This document shows positions 1 through 10,759 of a stretch of DNA of 64,000 nucleotides, one piece after another. The number at the start of each line of letters is the position of its first letter. Position 1 is the first letter of the stretch. The notes below the pieces were generated by a model. The model did not search any database, was not told the origin of the DNA, and saw only the letters and a program-made list of their open reading frames with translations. Origin of the DNA: Sequoia sempervirens (lineage: Eukaryota; Streptophyta; Pinopsida; Cupressales; Cupressaceae); contig VDFB02000003.1 of assembly GCA_007258455.2 (NCBI GenBank), positions 41,233,986 through 41,297,985 of the forward strand, given 5' to 3'. Both the position numbers and the translations under genes were made by a program.

Positions 1-1558
1 TTGCTAGTGCTTGTTGTTGGATGAGTAGGGTGTGCCCTAGATTGATATGAGACTCCTTGGATGGTGACCTTACCACATCACGTGGTGACTCCGAATTCCA
101 CACTAGGTCCTTTGATGATGACGATGGTAATGACGCTATCATATGAAGTGACCACATTGGAATAGATATGTTGGACATTTGTATAATATTTTGCTTTCTC
201 ATTGTTGTTTCTTTAATTATGATATAGCATGGAGGTCTTGTATATCTTAAGATCCTGATTACCGGTTGGTACCTCAATAAATATGGTATCATTTTCTATA
301 AGGTCCTGGATAATATTTTTGAGTCGCATGCAGTTTGTTGTTTTGTGCCCTTTGATTTTGTGAAAGTCACAAAGATCATTTTCGTTGTACTAGGGTGGTT
401 TATCTCGTGGTTCTTTGTAGTTTTTGAAATTTGAAAGTGTTAACAGGTTTGACTCTACCAATTTCTTCATGATAGTCTCAATAGGTTCTGAAAACTATGT
501 ATATTTTTGTTTTGGATAGTTTTTCTTATTAGGTGTTTGTCTCTATTGCATTTCAGTGTTGTTAACCTGATTGTTTCATGGTATTGTTATTTCTTGCATA
601 GTTGGTTGAATGTTAGCTATTTGATTGTTGTTTTACCAAGGAGCACTTAAGACCACCTTAGCATCTACCACTCCATTATTTGTTACATTCTTGTTCTTAG
701 CCCAGACACGAGGCTTATTGTTTGAACTAGTTGATGGACGGTTGTCTTTTTACGCTTGAGTATTTCCTTATGAGATTAGAGCTCTCTCAATGTTAAGGGC
801 TCTAGGGAAAATCTCGTCATAAGATGTGATGCACTGCATCTTCAAGTGGAAGAATAGATCTAGATCTAGATTTGCTATGATAATGCCCACTTGTTGTTCA
901 TCAAGAATTGGCCACTTACTTTTACTCACTCTTTTCCTCCATCGTTGCAATTTAAATTGGTAAAATATTCTCCCTTGTTTTGTTTGAGAGTGTATAACTC
1001 TTCTAAGCTTACATCCATGTCAAGATTGAAGGAGAAGTGATCTATGAATTTTTCAACAATTTCTTGGAAAGTTTTGATACCTAGAGGTAGTTGAGAGAAC
1101 CAATCCATGGAAGTACCTATTAAACTTTGTGGGAAGAGGTGCATCAAATAGGACTCATTATAGGTGACCTCCATACACATGATGTTAAACTCTTTGACAT
1201 GGTCCACAGGGATTCCTCTCCGTTTATATTTTTCAAATTTGGGTATTTCAAAACCAGGAGGGAATGGTACCATTGTGATGTTTTTATCAAATGGATATGG
1301 ACATAAGTTCTATGTATGGGGTTTCTTCATTTTTCTCATTTGGATGTCCAACATTTCTTGTGTCAACACCTTGAGTTGTGATACCATATCATTAGGTGGA
1401 GGAACATATGTTGCATATTTTGGTATGGTGGATGAAGTGTACATGGGATTCTGATATGATGGTGTGTACGATGGTGTAGGATAAGGTGATGATGGTGTAG
1501 GCGTATATGTTCCTAACATGTTTGGATTGATGATTTTTTATTGAGTATTATAGTAAGA

Positions 1559-1912
1559 ACCCTGTTGTTGTTGTTACGTGAGAAATTGTTGTTGTTGGGC
1601 ATATTCTTGAGCTTGTTGTGGTTGTTGAGCTACTGGGGCTGCTTGTTGTGCTGCTAAGGCTGCTCAATGTTGTTGTTGTTGTTGGGCTACTAAGGCTGCT
1701 TCTTGTTTTTGTTGTTGTTGTGTGACTAAGGTTGCTTATTGTGCTTTTTGTTGTTGTGTTGTTAAGGTTGCTTGTTGTGCTTGTTGTTTTTGTTGTGAGA
1801 CTAGGTCTACTTGTTGTTGTTGTTGCGCTGCTAAGTCTGCTTGTTGTTATTGTTGGTGTTGTTGTTGTGTTGTTAAGGCTGCTTCTTATTGTTGTTGTTG
1901 GACTACTTCTTG
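1559..1912 (-). repeat. Gln-rich coding minisatellite inside gag F
   Basis: On the plus strand this is a run of TTG triplets broken by GCTGCTAAGG-like spacers. On the gag strand it reads as repeated Ala-Ala-Leu-x-x followed by five or six Gln. About nine imperfect units are present. It would form a low-complexity, possibly helical, N-terminal arm of the gag protein. The plus-strand Cys-rich and Val/Leu-rich ORFs here are only shadows of this repeat. Confidence 0.8.
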
Positions 1913-2519
1913 ATAAGCCTATTGTGCTTGTTCTAAAGCTAGGGAATGTGCTTGCAATGTAGGATCAATTAGTGATTGGGACATCTGTAATGGGTTTTGG
2001 GTGTTGAGGTTTTGTGCAGATTGTGGATTATCGATGAGAGTTTGGGGATTACCTTGGTTTAACATTCCTTATAAGATGGTGGATTATGATAGAGGAATGT
2101 AAGTTTGAGGCCTCATTTGATTTTTTATGACTAGGTGGACAAACGGTAAAGATGAGGATGGTACAGTTAAATATTGTGATGTTAAGGGCACATTAGGACC
2201 TTAGGTCCATTGATTGAAAGGATTCACTTGACCAATGTTTTGGAGATTCCCTTGTGTTTGAGATGTGGTCAAGGTATTACCTTGCTTGACAAGATTTGCG
2301 ATCAAGGGATTGTTTTAATGTGGGTTGATGATGGATGGGATAGATGTGTTTTGGACAACTGTTGTGTTTGATATATCAATGAAAGGATTGGATAAAGAGG
2401 TCCCATGTGATGTTAAAGGTTTATTTTGCATGAGGGTACTATATTTCCCTTTTGGGTCCACTTGTGACACTTGGTCCACACTACTTTGTGTGATATAGGG
2501 CACACTTGTAGTACTCATG

Positions 2520-2524
2520 GGTAT
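2520..2524. repeat. Target-site duplication GGTAT, left copy (element A)
   Basis: GGTAT immediately left of the TGTAG LTR start. It is repeated at 10209-10213 immediately right of the CTACA LTR end. Five bases is the usual duplication length for Ty3/gypsy integrases. Confidence 0.92.
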
Positions 2525-3343
2525 TGTAGACACCCAAAATTGTCCATGTCATAACATTACCTAGTCGATACATGACCTTGTAAGACATCTTGTAATATTT
2601 TACCCTAGGTCATTGCATTATCCCACTTATCCCATTTATTCCACTTAATCACCTCAATTAATTAAATAAATCTTATTTAATTAATTCCCCTTCACATGTC
2701 TCAAAATAATTCAAATTAAATATTTGAATTAATCTCTCACTTATTACCACATTGCAACATGTGTCACATGTACAACTCTTCGCATGCACAAATAATTTAA
2801 ATAATTTTATTATTTAAATTATGAGATTCCCACTCACATCCTATTTTTAGCCCTATTTCATTGTGCATCGTAAGCATCTTTTCCTCCAAAATAAATAAAA
2901 GAATCCCACTTATTTCCTCACATCCTAATTTTAGCCTCATGTCATAACCTACTTAATGTGCATCATAGGCACTAAAATCAACTTTTAATCCTAGCCATCA
3001 AATCAAATCAGCCTTCTATAAATCAAGCCTTTCACAGGCCATTTGAGATCAATATTCTTCTAATATCCTCACTCTGTCAAAATTTCCTCTATCATCTTCA
3101 TCTTTTCATTATGATACAAAAATGAGCAACCAATATTCCTCCATCAACAATAAATCCTTCAAAATCTTGCATTCTTATGTGAGGTGGAGAAGAGCAATGG
3201 AGATAAATCAAATCTAGCTTGGAGATCGGTTTGCTTTTCTTTCTTATTTTGATTTTCATGCTAGTTTGTGCTCTATTGTGCTTGTTAAGGGTTTCATTAT
3301 ATTTTGCTTATCTAGTTTCCCTAAGATTTTCACCCTAACTACT
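2525..3343 (+). repeat. 5' LTR of element A
   Basis: 819 bp, matching 9314-10208 almost throughout. It carries AT-rich TTAATTAAATAAAT boxes, a TATAAAT promoter box at 3017-3023, and transcribed U5-type sequence after it. It ends CTAACTACT where the right LTR ends CTAACTACA, a single terminal change. It is shorter than the 3' LTR mainly because it lacks a 33-bp segment, present at about 9793-9826 in the other copy, that lies between short direct repeats. Confidence 0.92.
3017..3023 (+). promoter_or_regulatory. TATA box in 5' LTR of A
   Basis: TATAAAT in the middle of the LTR, followed by TCAAGCCTTTCACAGG. The same box lies at 9850-9856 in the 3' LTR. Its position, about 500 bp into the LTR, suits the U3/R boundary of a retrotransposon promoter. 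Confidence 0.7.
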
Positions 3344-3344
3344 T

Positions 3345-3362
3345 TGGTGAACTTGACATGAA
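3345..3362 (+). other. Primer binding site of A, tRNA-Trp-like
   Basis: TGGTGAACTTGACATGAA starts two bases after the 5' LTR end. The complement of the 3' end of plant tRNA-Trp, as I recall it, is TGGTGAACCCGACGTGAA, so the three differences are all C-to-T or G-to-A. Weaker resemblance to the same tRNA (GAAC, CCTT, GATCT blocks) seems to continue to about 3391. Confidence 0.7.
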
Positions 3363-3810
3363 GAACCCTTTCCTTTTACAGATCTACTAGGCTTTTTTGT
3401 AGGTTTTATTGTCTTTTTGTTGCAGATCTACCATTTTTTGGAAAAAACCCTAGGTTTTTCATAAATCCACATTTTTGGGTGCAAAACAAGGAGTTTTTTT
3501 TACTTCTTTACATTTTTGGAAAGCTCTCAAAAAATTTGCAGGGGTCTCTTCTTTGATTTTTTATTTTTTAGATCAATAATGTCTTCAACTAATTGAATCT
3601 AACTCAGTTATGTTAAAAACATGTATCTAAAATTGAAATTTTCTGATGAGCTAAAAAAATTTTATGGTTGCATTATAATATCATTTTCTAATTTTGTAGG
3701 TGAATCTAAGGAGCTGGAACAACATTGGCATTAGCATCTATAGCATATTTAAGGATGAAAAAAATAAAGTGCACACATTCCATCTTTCATCTCTAATCAT
3801 TGTCTGTCAA

Positions 3811-4020
3811 CACACTTCAATTTGGGGCTTAAAAGAAAAACTTGTTTGATCACACACTTGGATTTTGGGCTTAAAAATAACATCTTTTTTGTTGTCACAT
3901 CATTGAAATTGGGTTAAAATGAACTATCTTCCTACACATTTGGCTTTGGGATCTAAAAAGAACAAGTGCTTGAATTGTTTTACACACATTTTGATTTTCT
4001 AAAGGGAAATTAACAATTGT
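3811..4020 (+). repeat. Degenerate tandem leader motif of A
   Basis: Five imperfect units, 40-50 bp apart, each with CACACTT or CACACATT followed by TTTGGGCTTAAAA or a close variant and then AAC. The same motif recurs on the opposite strand in the leaders of elements F (12965-13215) and G (41905-42395). It lies between the primer site and the ORF, where packaging or dimerisation signals usually sit. Confidence 0.6.
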
Positions 4021-4559
4021 GAGTGTGAATCAAGTGTGTGTGTGATCAAAAACACTTCACTTGGTTCGCTTTTGTCATACCCTTCTTAGGAGGCCTGCTT
4101 GGAGAAAACACCACTCCAAGGGATGACCTCAATCGAGTGGTGAATCAAAAGACACCCTCCTTTGGAAGTTGAAATCTTGTCACTCTTGGCTAATCCCCAA
4201 AGAACTTTATACCTTTGGGAAGTGAAGGTGAATGGTGGGTTACCCCTTTCTCCCGACTATGTGGTAGGATTTTGCTTTCAAATAATCCCTAGTCAACCTC
4301 ATGCATCCTAGCTTAAGACCTAATTGGCCATACACACTTGACTAACATTAGGCTTGTTGTTGTGTATTCAAGTGTTTGCTTAATCATAACATTTAATCTT
4401 GAAAGAAAAATTTATCATTATGTTTGGTGTGTGTGTTCATGCATTTATATGTGAGATCTTTTTTTTATATTTCCCAATTCAAACTTCTAATAAACACTTG
4501 TCGCATCATCCAAATCATCCAATCTTATCATCTCAACATCATCATCAACCTAGTCCTAG

Positions 4560-7316
4560 TTGCCACTTTTCAAAATGGTCCCAATCATAAACAAGCCCAA
4601 TCCTAATCATAATCCCAAAGTCATAATCCAAGGGGGCTATACCTCTAGTCCAAATCATGAGACAAAACCTAAGGCTAAGATCATAATTCAAGGAGTCCCT
4701 CTATCTAATACTAATCATGAGAACAATCCAAAACCTAAAATCACACTTTGAAGGGCCCCTCCTCCTAATTCAAATGATGAAAAAAAATATGTGGCATACT
4801 TTAAGGGACAAGATGACATACAACGATGTAAAGACATGTGTAACTCCATGCCAACATTAGAAAACAAGGTCCTAGCACCCCACCTACAAAAAATAATCCA
4901 AGCACTCCAACACCCAAACCAACCCTTAAACCAATCAACCATACAACACTTACAAGACAACCTTCAACCATTTCAACAAAGTTAATCACCTCACATACAA
5001 CAACTCCTATCTCAAATCCAACACATCTTATCCAACCACGAATCCCAAATCTAACAACTCATAGCCACACACCAATCCCAAACCAAACAAACACAACTTT
5101 AAATTCCACATCAATCATCACACCAACATAGTCCACCCACTTATCAAGACAACCTTACACCACCATATCCTTTCCATGTAAATTCCAAATCATCATATCA
5201 ATTCACTTTGCAACAAGAACATGCAATCCCAAGTCCACCTTGGCAACAAAATCAAGAGCCTTTCAATTCTCATGCTCCATTTGACAAGGGGAACACCAAT
5301 CTAGTTCATGCACCCTATAAATTTATCATACCACCATCCAATAAAATTCCTATCCCTAAGCCACCATGTCCTAGTCCTAATACATTGGCCTCTCCACCTT
5401 CTAACCCATCAAACTCTTCATTACCCCCACCATCATCTAATCCTCCTTCAAATCTATACCATAAATTCAAACATTTCAAAAGTAAACTTATGGAATTACC
5501 AAAATCCACCCATCCACCTACAAAGGATGTGACCCAAGGGCTACTAGAAAGGATCCAACCATGTCAACCATTTCCCATCCTCGAGCTTACAAAATATTCT
5601 TCCAACACCATGCCTAGTCTTCTAATTCCAGCATGTCACCCACAACCCCTTGAAATTATTCTAGAGTCTCCCCCCATGAGCCCAAGTCAACCCCCATCAT
5701 GCCCTCATGATATTGACCATCAAGAACATGTCAAGCCCCTCCAAGAGCCTTCCTCATCCACTTACATTCAATAAATCCAAGAGTTATATCAATAATCTAC
5801 TCCCAAGCATGTGGAAACATCAAGCCCTATTCCTAATAAAGATCAAATCACTTTCACCCAACCTATCTATAATCTATATCTTTTCTATGATCAAGATGAT
5901 ATCCATAATGACGAAGAGTCTATCTACGAGCAACTTGATCCTATACCCATCCATGAGAAAGATATCCCAAATACACCTCCACCTAGTCCTATCCATGATC
6001 CTACATTATCCACTTGTCATGTTGAGACACATGCCTCCCAAGCAAGCATAGAAGATCAAAAAAATACCTAGGATCTAAGTGAACACAATTCTAATCAAGA
6101 TCCCAATGATCCTCCATCACCCACTATTGACCCCATTACAATTACACCACCATATCCTATTGGTCTTTCTAGCCTCATTCATGAATGTTCTTCCTTAGGA
6201 AAGCAACAACCATTGTCTTTTGTTGCTTCATTTTCCCAATCCAATAAGGAACTTGTGTCTAGTGTTCCACCTACACCTCGTTCCATTGTCCATCACATAC
6301 TCTGAAACATGAACTACCAAGGTAAACGTTTATGCCTTTGTGAACAAGGTATTTTGGATCCCATCCATATCAAAGTCCCTTTGCGCTCATTTGGCCTTGG
6401 ATACTCACCACAAGGCAAATAAGATAAATATTTTGGTACTTCCTCCATCCATCCTAAGTCATCTTTCCACCATAAATCCTATCATACACCTAAAACATAT
6501 GTTTCCATCCCTCCTCCATCATTCTACAAATTTCAAAAGCATGTGATCGTACACTTTCCACCAATGCTTCCAACTCCTAATATCCCTCCATCTAATCTAC
6601 CTCTGTTACTCCCAACACCTAATATCGCCATTATACAATCCCCTTATCCATCCATCCATAAATCTTCTAAAAATCCTAATCATGACCAATCAATGAACAC
6701 ATTGCCTAAACATAAAGCTTCCACTCATTCCACCATACCCATGGGATTCAAAAGAAAAAAATTTAATGCCTCTACCTATCAAGTAAAATATCCTAAGGTT
6801 CCTCATGCCTTAGGGCACAAAAGCAAAGAATAAAAGAAAAATCCATCTAAAAAGTTTTATAAGCCCATACCTCCAAAAGCAAAGGCCAAAACTAAAATGG
6901 TTTGGGTACCTAAGAAAAAGGAAAGCAATTCAAAAAAGGCATCTACATCTCAAAAATCCCAACCATCAACTTCCACCTCACATTCCCACTCTATTCAAGA
7001 ATCTCATATTCCATCCCACAAGAAAAATAAAAGTCATAAAAATACTAAGTCTATGTGGGTTCCTAAAGCACTTCATCACCCATCTCCTAAGAAAACATCT
7101 CCATTACTTCCTACACCCCTCCACATGAAAAGCTTCAAATTTTATCACAGTGTGTGCAACCATTGGTCATGGTTCCCTTCCATTTCAGAACAATTCCACC
7201 TACATCCATCTCCTCATCCTTCACTCATTATCCTACATATCTCCCCCATCACCTTCCTATGGTCCATGATTTTGGCTAAGACTCGCCTTCATATTCCCTA
7301 CATGATCCACACATAA
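4560..7316 (+). pseudogene. Pro/Ser/His-rich ORF of element A, function unknown
   Basis: A single frame (same phase at 4560, 4791, 5208, 5811, 6543 and 6897) stays open for about 900 codons apart from scattered stops. Most of those are CAG, CAA or CGA changed to TAG, TAA or TGA. The product starts with two or three repeats containing KIIIQG and SNTNHE or SPNHE. It continues with a very Pro/Ser/Asn-rich middle, and has a basic tail carrying MVWVPKKKE and again SMWVPKA. No gag core, zinc knuckle, protease or RT motif is visible. I do not recognise the family. It may be a gag substitute or a captured coding segment. Its position between leader and 3' noncoding region is that of a retroelement ORF. 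The first codon is uncertain. Confidence 0.6.
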
Positions 7317-9299
7317 TCCACCAATCCCTCCATAGTCCACATCATAATCCATCATCTACCTACTCCATATCCCTTTCATGTCATTCCTTACCAACATCTA
7401 TGAGCATAATGACATTTGGCATGGTCCATGCGATGACATCCATCTCTAGTGGGACTATCACCTTTCATGGATCTAGACAATTGAGTCCCTCCTATCCACA
7501 TTCCCCTTCTCCTATCAAAAAAAAATTAAAAATTAAAAAAAAATCAAAAAGTTAAAAAAAAAAGATAAAAAAATAAAGAGAAATCCCTTCATCCAATAGT
7601 GAAAACCTGGTAAACAACCCTTGGATAAGTACCATGATGAAAACCTAGCAAACAAAAGGCCATGTGTAGGTTGATTTCTATGTCACTTACACTTGGGGGC
7701 ACGTTGTCTCATCCGATCATATCATTTTTCATCCTATCATATCTTGTCTTACCATTTCCTATCTTATCACCCTTGGCCATCATACCCATATACTTATCAT
7801 ATTGATTCCATCCATCTTCTCTTCCTCCTTTTGATCTTGATAAAAATAGGGGACAAAATGTTGAAAAATGTTTTGGATATCTTTTGGTATACCTCATCCT
7901 TCCAAACAAGCCTATCATTATCCTATTGTCATAAGCTTTGTCATGAAAAATCCTAAGTATTGTACCTAGAATTGGGCATGTTATTCCTATGTGACATAGT
8001 CTTTGGAGATCATATCCTTGCTCTCTTATGATGCATACATCCATTCCATTCACTATGACCTATCCTTTTTATCCATCCATCTATAATGAGCCTTTTATCC
8101 CTTATCCTATCACCCACCCTTTCATCCATCAATCCCATCTATCTCCTTGCACCTATACTTGGTTTTCCCTTGTCATTGGTATCTAGCACAAATGCTACCC
8201 AAATTGTCATCCATTGACATCTCAAAAAAAATCAAAAAAGTCCTAAAAAAATACAAAAAAAATGAAAAAAGGTCCTAAAAAAAAATTAAAAAAAATCAAA
8301 ATATCCCCAAAAAATACAAAAAAATGGAAAAAGGTCCTAAAAAAAGACAAAATCAAATATCCAATAAAAATCCAAGCAATAAAATCAAACCAAATCAATT
8401 CTTCCTATCATTTCTTCATCAATCCAATCAATCAAAATCATGACAAGAAAATCAATTCTTCAATTCAATTCATCAATCATCATCCAAATATCATTCCAAG
8501 CAATAATTCAAATTCAAGTCAATCCTTAATCCATACCAACCAAGCTAATCAATCTTTCCAAATTATCCAATCACATACTTTGGTCTTGATCCTAATCTTG
8601 TTGTAAACTTAATCAATCAATCAATCATCCTTGTGTTGATCTAGGGATATATCATTCCCCGCAATGAAAACACTATCATCATCATCAATCAATCAATTAA
8701 TCATCAGTTTACAACTTGACAGGGGAAATACCTTGTTTTTTTGGTATCATTTGTGTATGCTTGCTTGCTTTCTTGTGTACGTTCTCATTTTTATCTTACA
8801 TTTGCAATCAAATCCAAATCACTCCCAGCTAATATTCATATCTTGTATCTAGACAAGGTTGTATTGCACTGGGGCACAAGAAACATTGTCACCTTGGTCC
8901 TTATACCTTGGTGCATAACGTCTAGTGCTATATCAAACATGTGATTGCTCTCTTTATTGCAGCATAATGTGCCATTCCTCTCTTTCATTCACTTCCTATC
9001 TTGTATCATTCATCTTATTCCTCCTTTCTCATTTCATTCATTTTGAGAGCATATTCATGTTTGTCCAACCCTCTATCCTCTTGAGGGGGCATCATCATCA
9101 TTTATCATATCCTATATCATCATCCCATTTCTTCATATATTTTACATCATCATATTCTTCTATCATCCATTTTCTTCCTTCATCTTACTCCTCACTTCCT
9201 CAAGTGGTTGGGGCATCATCCTTTTTTCCTATATCCATACCTTAGCTTCTTTGAAATGATGCTACTCGACATAAATCTCATCATCTCAAATATCATCTC
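7317..9299 (+). other. 3' noncoding region of element A
   Basis: No credible gene. It contains A-rich tracts at about 7507-7577 and 8221-8350 (the latter repeating GGTCCTAAAAAA), a TTACACTTGGGGGCA box near 7687, and C/T-rich stretches of TCATC and CCAT words. The part from about 8880 to 9300 resembles 55350-55510 and 62440-62610 in element J, including TACCTTGGTGCA and CTCTTGAGGGGGCATCATC. Confidence 0.6.
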
Positions 9300-9313
9300 A
9301 AAGACGGGAAAAA
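9300..9313 (+). other. Polypurine tract of A
   Basis: AAAGACGGGAAAAA directly abuts the 3' LTR start. This is where plus-strand DNA synthesis is primed, and it fixes the orientation of element A. Confidence 0.85.
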
Positions 9314-10208
9314 TGTAGACACCCAAAATTGTCCATGTCATAACATTACCTAGTCGATACATGACCTTGTAAGGCATCTTGTAATGTTTTACCCTAGGTC
9401 ATTGCATTATCCCACTTATCCCATTTATTCCACTTAATCACCTTCTCAATTAATTAAATAAATCTCATTTATTTAATTAATTCCCCTTCACATGTCTCAA
9501 AATAATTCAAATTAAATATTTGAAGTAATCTCACTTATTACCACATTGCAACATGTGTCACATGACTACAACTCTTCACATGCACACATAATTTAAATAA
9601 TTTTATTATTTAAATTATGAGATTCCCACTCACATCCTATTTTTAGCCCCACTTCATTGTGTGTCATAAGCATCTTTTCCTCCAAAACAAATAAAAGAAT
9701 TCCACTTAGTTCCTCATATCCTAATTTGAGCCTCATATCATAACCTACTTAATGTGCATCATAAGCACTAAAATAAACTTTTAATCCTAGCCATACACAT
9801 CACCCATTTGACTTTTAATCTTGGCCATCAAATCAAATCAGCCTTCTCCTATAAATCAAGCCTTTCACAGGCCATTTGAGATTAATATTCTTCTAATATC
9901 TTCACTCTGCCAAAATTTCCTCCAATATTCTCATCTATCTATCTATTTTTCCTTTATCATCTTCATCTTATTGTTATGTTGTGAAAATGATCAACCAACA
10001 TTCCTCCATCAACAATCAATCCTTCAAAATATTTCATTCTTATTTGAGGTGGAGAAGAGCAATGGAGATAATTCAAATCTAGCTTGGAGATCGGTTTGCT
10101 TTGCTTTCTTATTTTTATTTCCATGCTAGTTTGTGCTCTATTGTGCTTGTTAAGGGTTTCATTATAATTTTTTTATGCATTTTCCCTAAGATTTTTACCC
10201 TAACTACA
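9314..10208 (+). repeat. 3' LTR of element A
   Basis: 895 bp, TGTAG...CTACA, with a TATAAAT box at 9850-9856. It is followed directly by the GGTAT duplication at 10209-10213. It differs from the 5' LTR by a 33-bp duplication-like segment, a short CTAT repeat near 9940, and scattered substitutions. Confidence 0.93.
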
Positions 10209-10759
10209 GGTATGGATGAAGATGGGTGTTCTCGATATGTTGAATTTGTTGTGGAGTAATAAAGCATAAATGGTTTATATGGTTGTTGTGGATCCTTGAG
10301 AATGGGAGGAGTGCCAAATGTTGGTGTCTAAGTGGTTTTGGATGGAGGATTGGTATCGAGGGTACCCACAAGTGTGCTACTTTCAAATGGAAGAGTATGG
10401 CCAAAATCCTTAGCAAGACTAGCTACAATACTAGGTGTTGATGTTTGATTTATCCCTAGGGATGGAGTTGTTGGAATAGGGGATGAATTCAAGCCTTGTG
10501 TCAATGATTGTGCAACAAAAGAGGGGGAATTAGGAACTATGCTCTCTAAGGCTTAGTGCTCCATGATTTCTTCCCTAATAATTCCAAATGGATTGTTCAT
10601 GATGTCTTCTATCTCATATGGCCATGATCGTAATGAAAGTTGTTGTGACGGGGTAACATTACTTCTCAGATAAAATTCTAAAGGATTTGGATCACTTGAG
10701 GTAAATGTGACTTTTATTTTCTCCATGATTCTCTTGTATTGTGATCTTTTTTTTACCAT
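10209..10759 (-). pseudogene. Gag N-terminal portion (element F)
   Basis: Continuation of the gag gene interrupted by A. The likely start is the ATG at 10757-10759 (MVKKRSQYKRIMEK), followed by SDPNPLEFYLRS and IEDIMNNPFGIIREE. A frame change occurs before 10416, where HPKPLRHQHLALLPF and ITPQQIQHIENT are read. Deleting A together with one GGTAT joins this stretch to the Ser/Thr-rich gag segment at 2524 without loss of bases, which supports a clean nested insertion. The protein N-terminus itself has no motif I can name. Confidence 0.6.

Larger units (their letters stand above)
1..2524 (-). pseudogene. Ty3/gypsy gag polyprotein, C-terminal portion (element F)
   Basis: Decayed gag gene read right to left, running off the left edge. 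Its N-terminal part lies at 10209-10759, beyond the nested element A. In order: a Ser/Thr-rich stretch (2524-2315), a Gln-rich repeat (about 1912-1559), a Pro/Tyr/Ser spacer, then the retrotransposon gag core at 1273-926 with PFPPGFEIPKFEKYK, DPVDHVKEF-like, MDWFSQLPLGIKTF and EIVEKFIDHFS segments. The core continues at 950-768 (QRWRKR, ARAL-type end). A CCHC-like knuckle, CDFHKIKGHKTTNC, is visible around 331-380. Gag is the capsid protein that packages element RNA. Several in-frame stops and at least one frame change make it non-functional. The gag call is firm; the lineage within gypsy is less certain. Confidence 0.85.
2525..10208 (+). mobile_element. Complete non-autonomous LTR retrotransposon A, nested in gag F
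   Basis: Two LTRs (2525-3343 and 9314-10208) begin TGTAGACACC. The right one ends CTACA, giving a perfect 5-bp terminal inverted repeat, and the left one ends CTACT. GGTAT is duplicated exactly at both borders (2520-2524 and 10209-10213). A primer site follows the left LTR and a purine tract precedes the right LTR, which fixes plus orientation. The 5,970-bp interior holds a long leader, one decayed Pro/Ser/His-rich ORF and a long 3' noncoding region. I find no reverse transcriptase, RNase H or integrase motif, so it must have been mobilised in trans. LTR differences are few (some per cent by eye, plus indels), so insertion is younger than the decay of gag F. Confidence 0.93.

Noticed and set aside
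1722..1962. Cys-rich and Val/Leu-rich plus-strand ORFs resembling membrane peptides
   Set aside because: They are shadow frames of the (TTG)n repeat that codes Gln on the gag strand.
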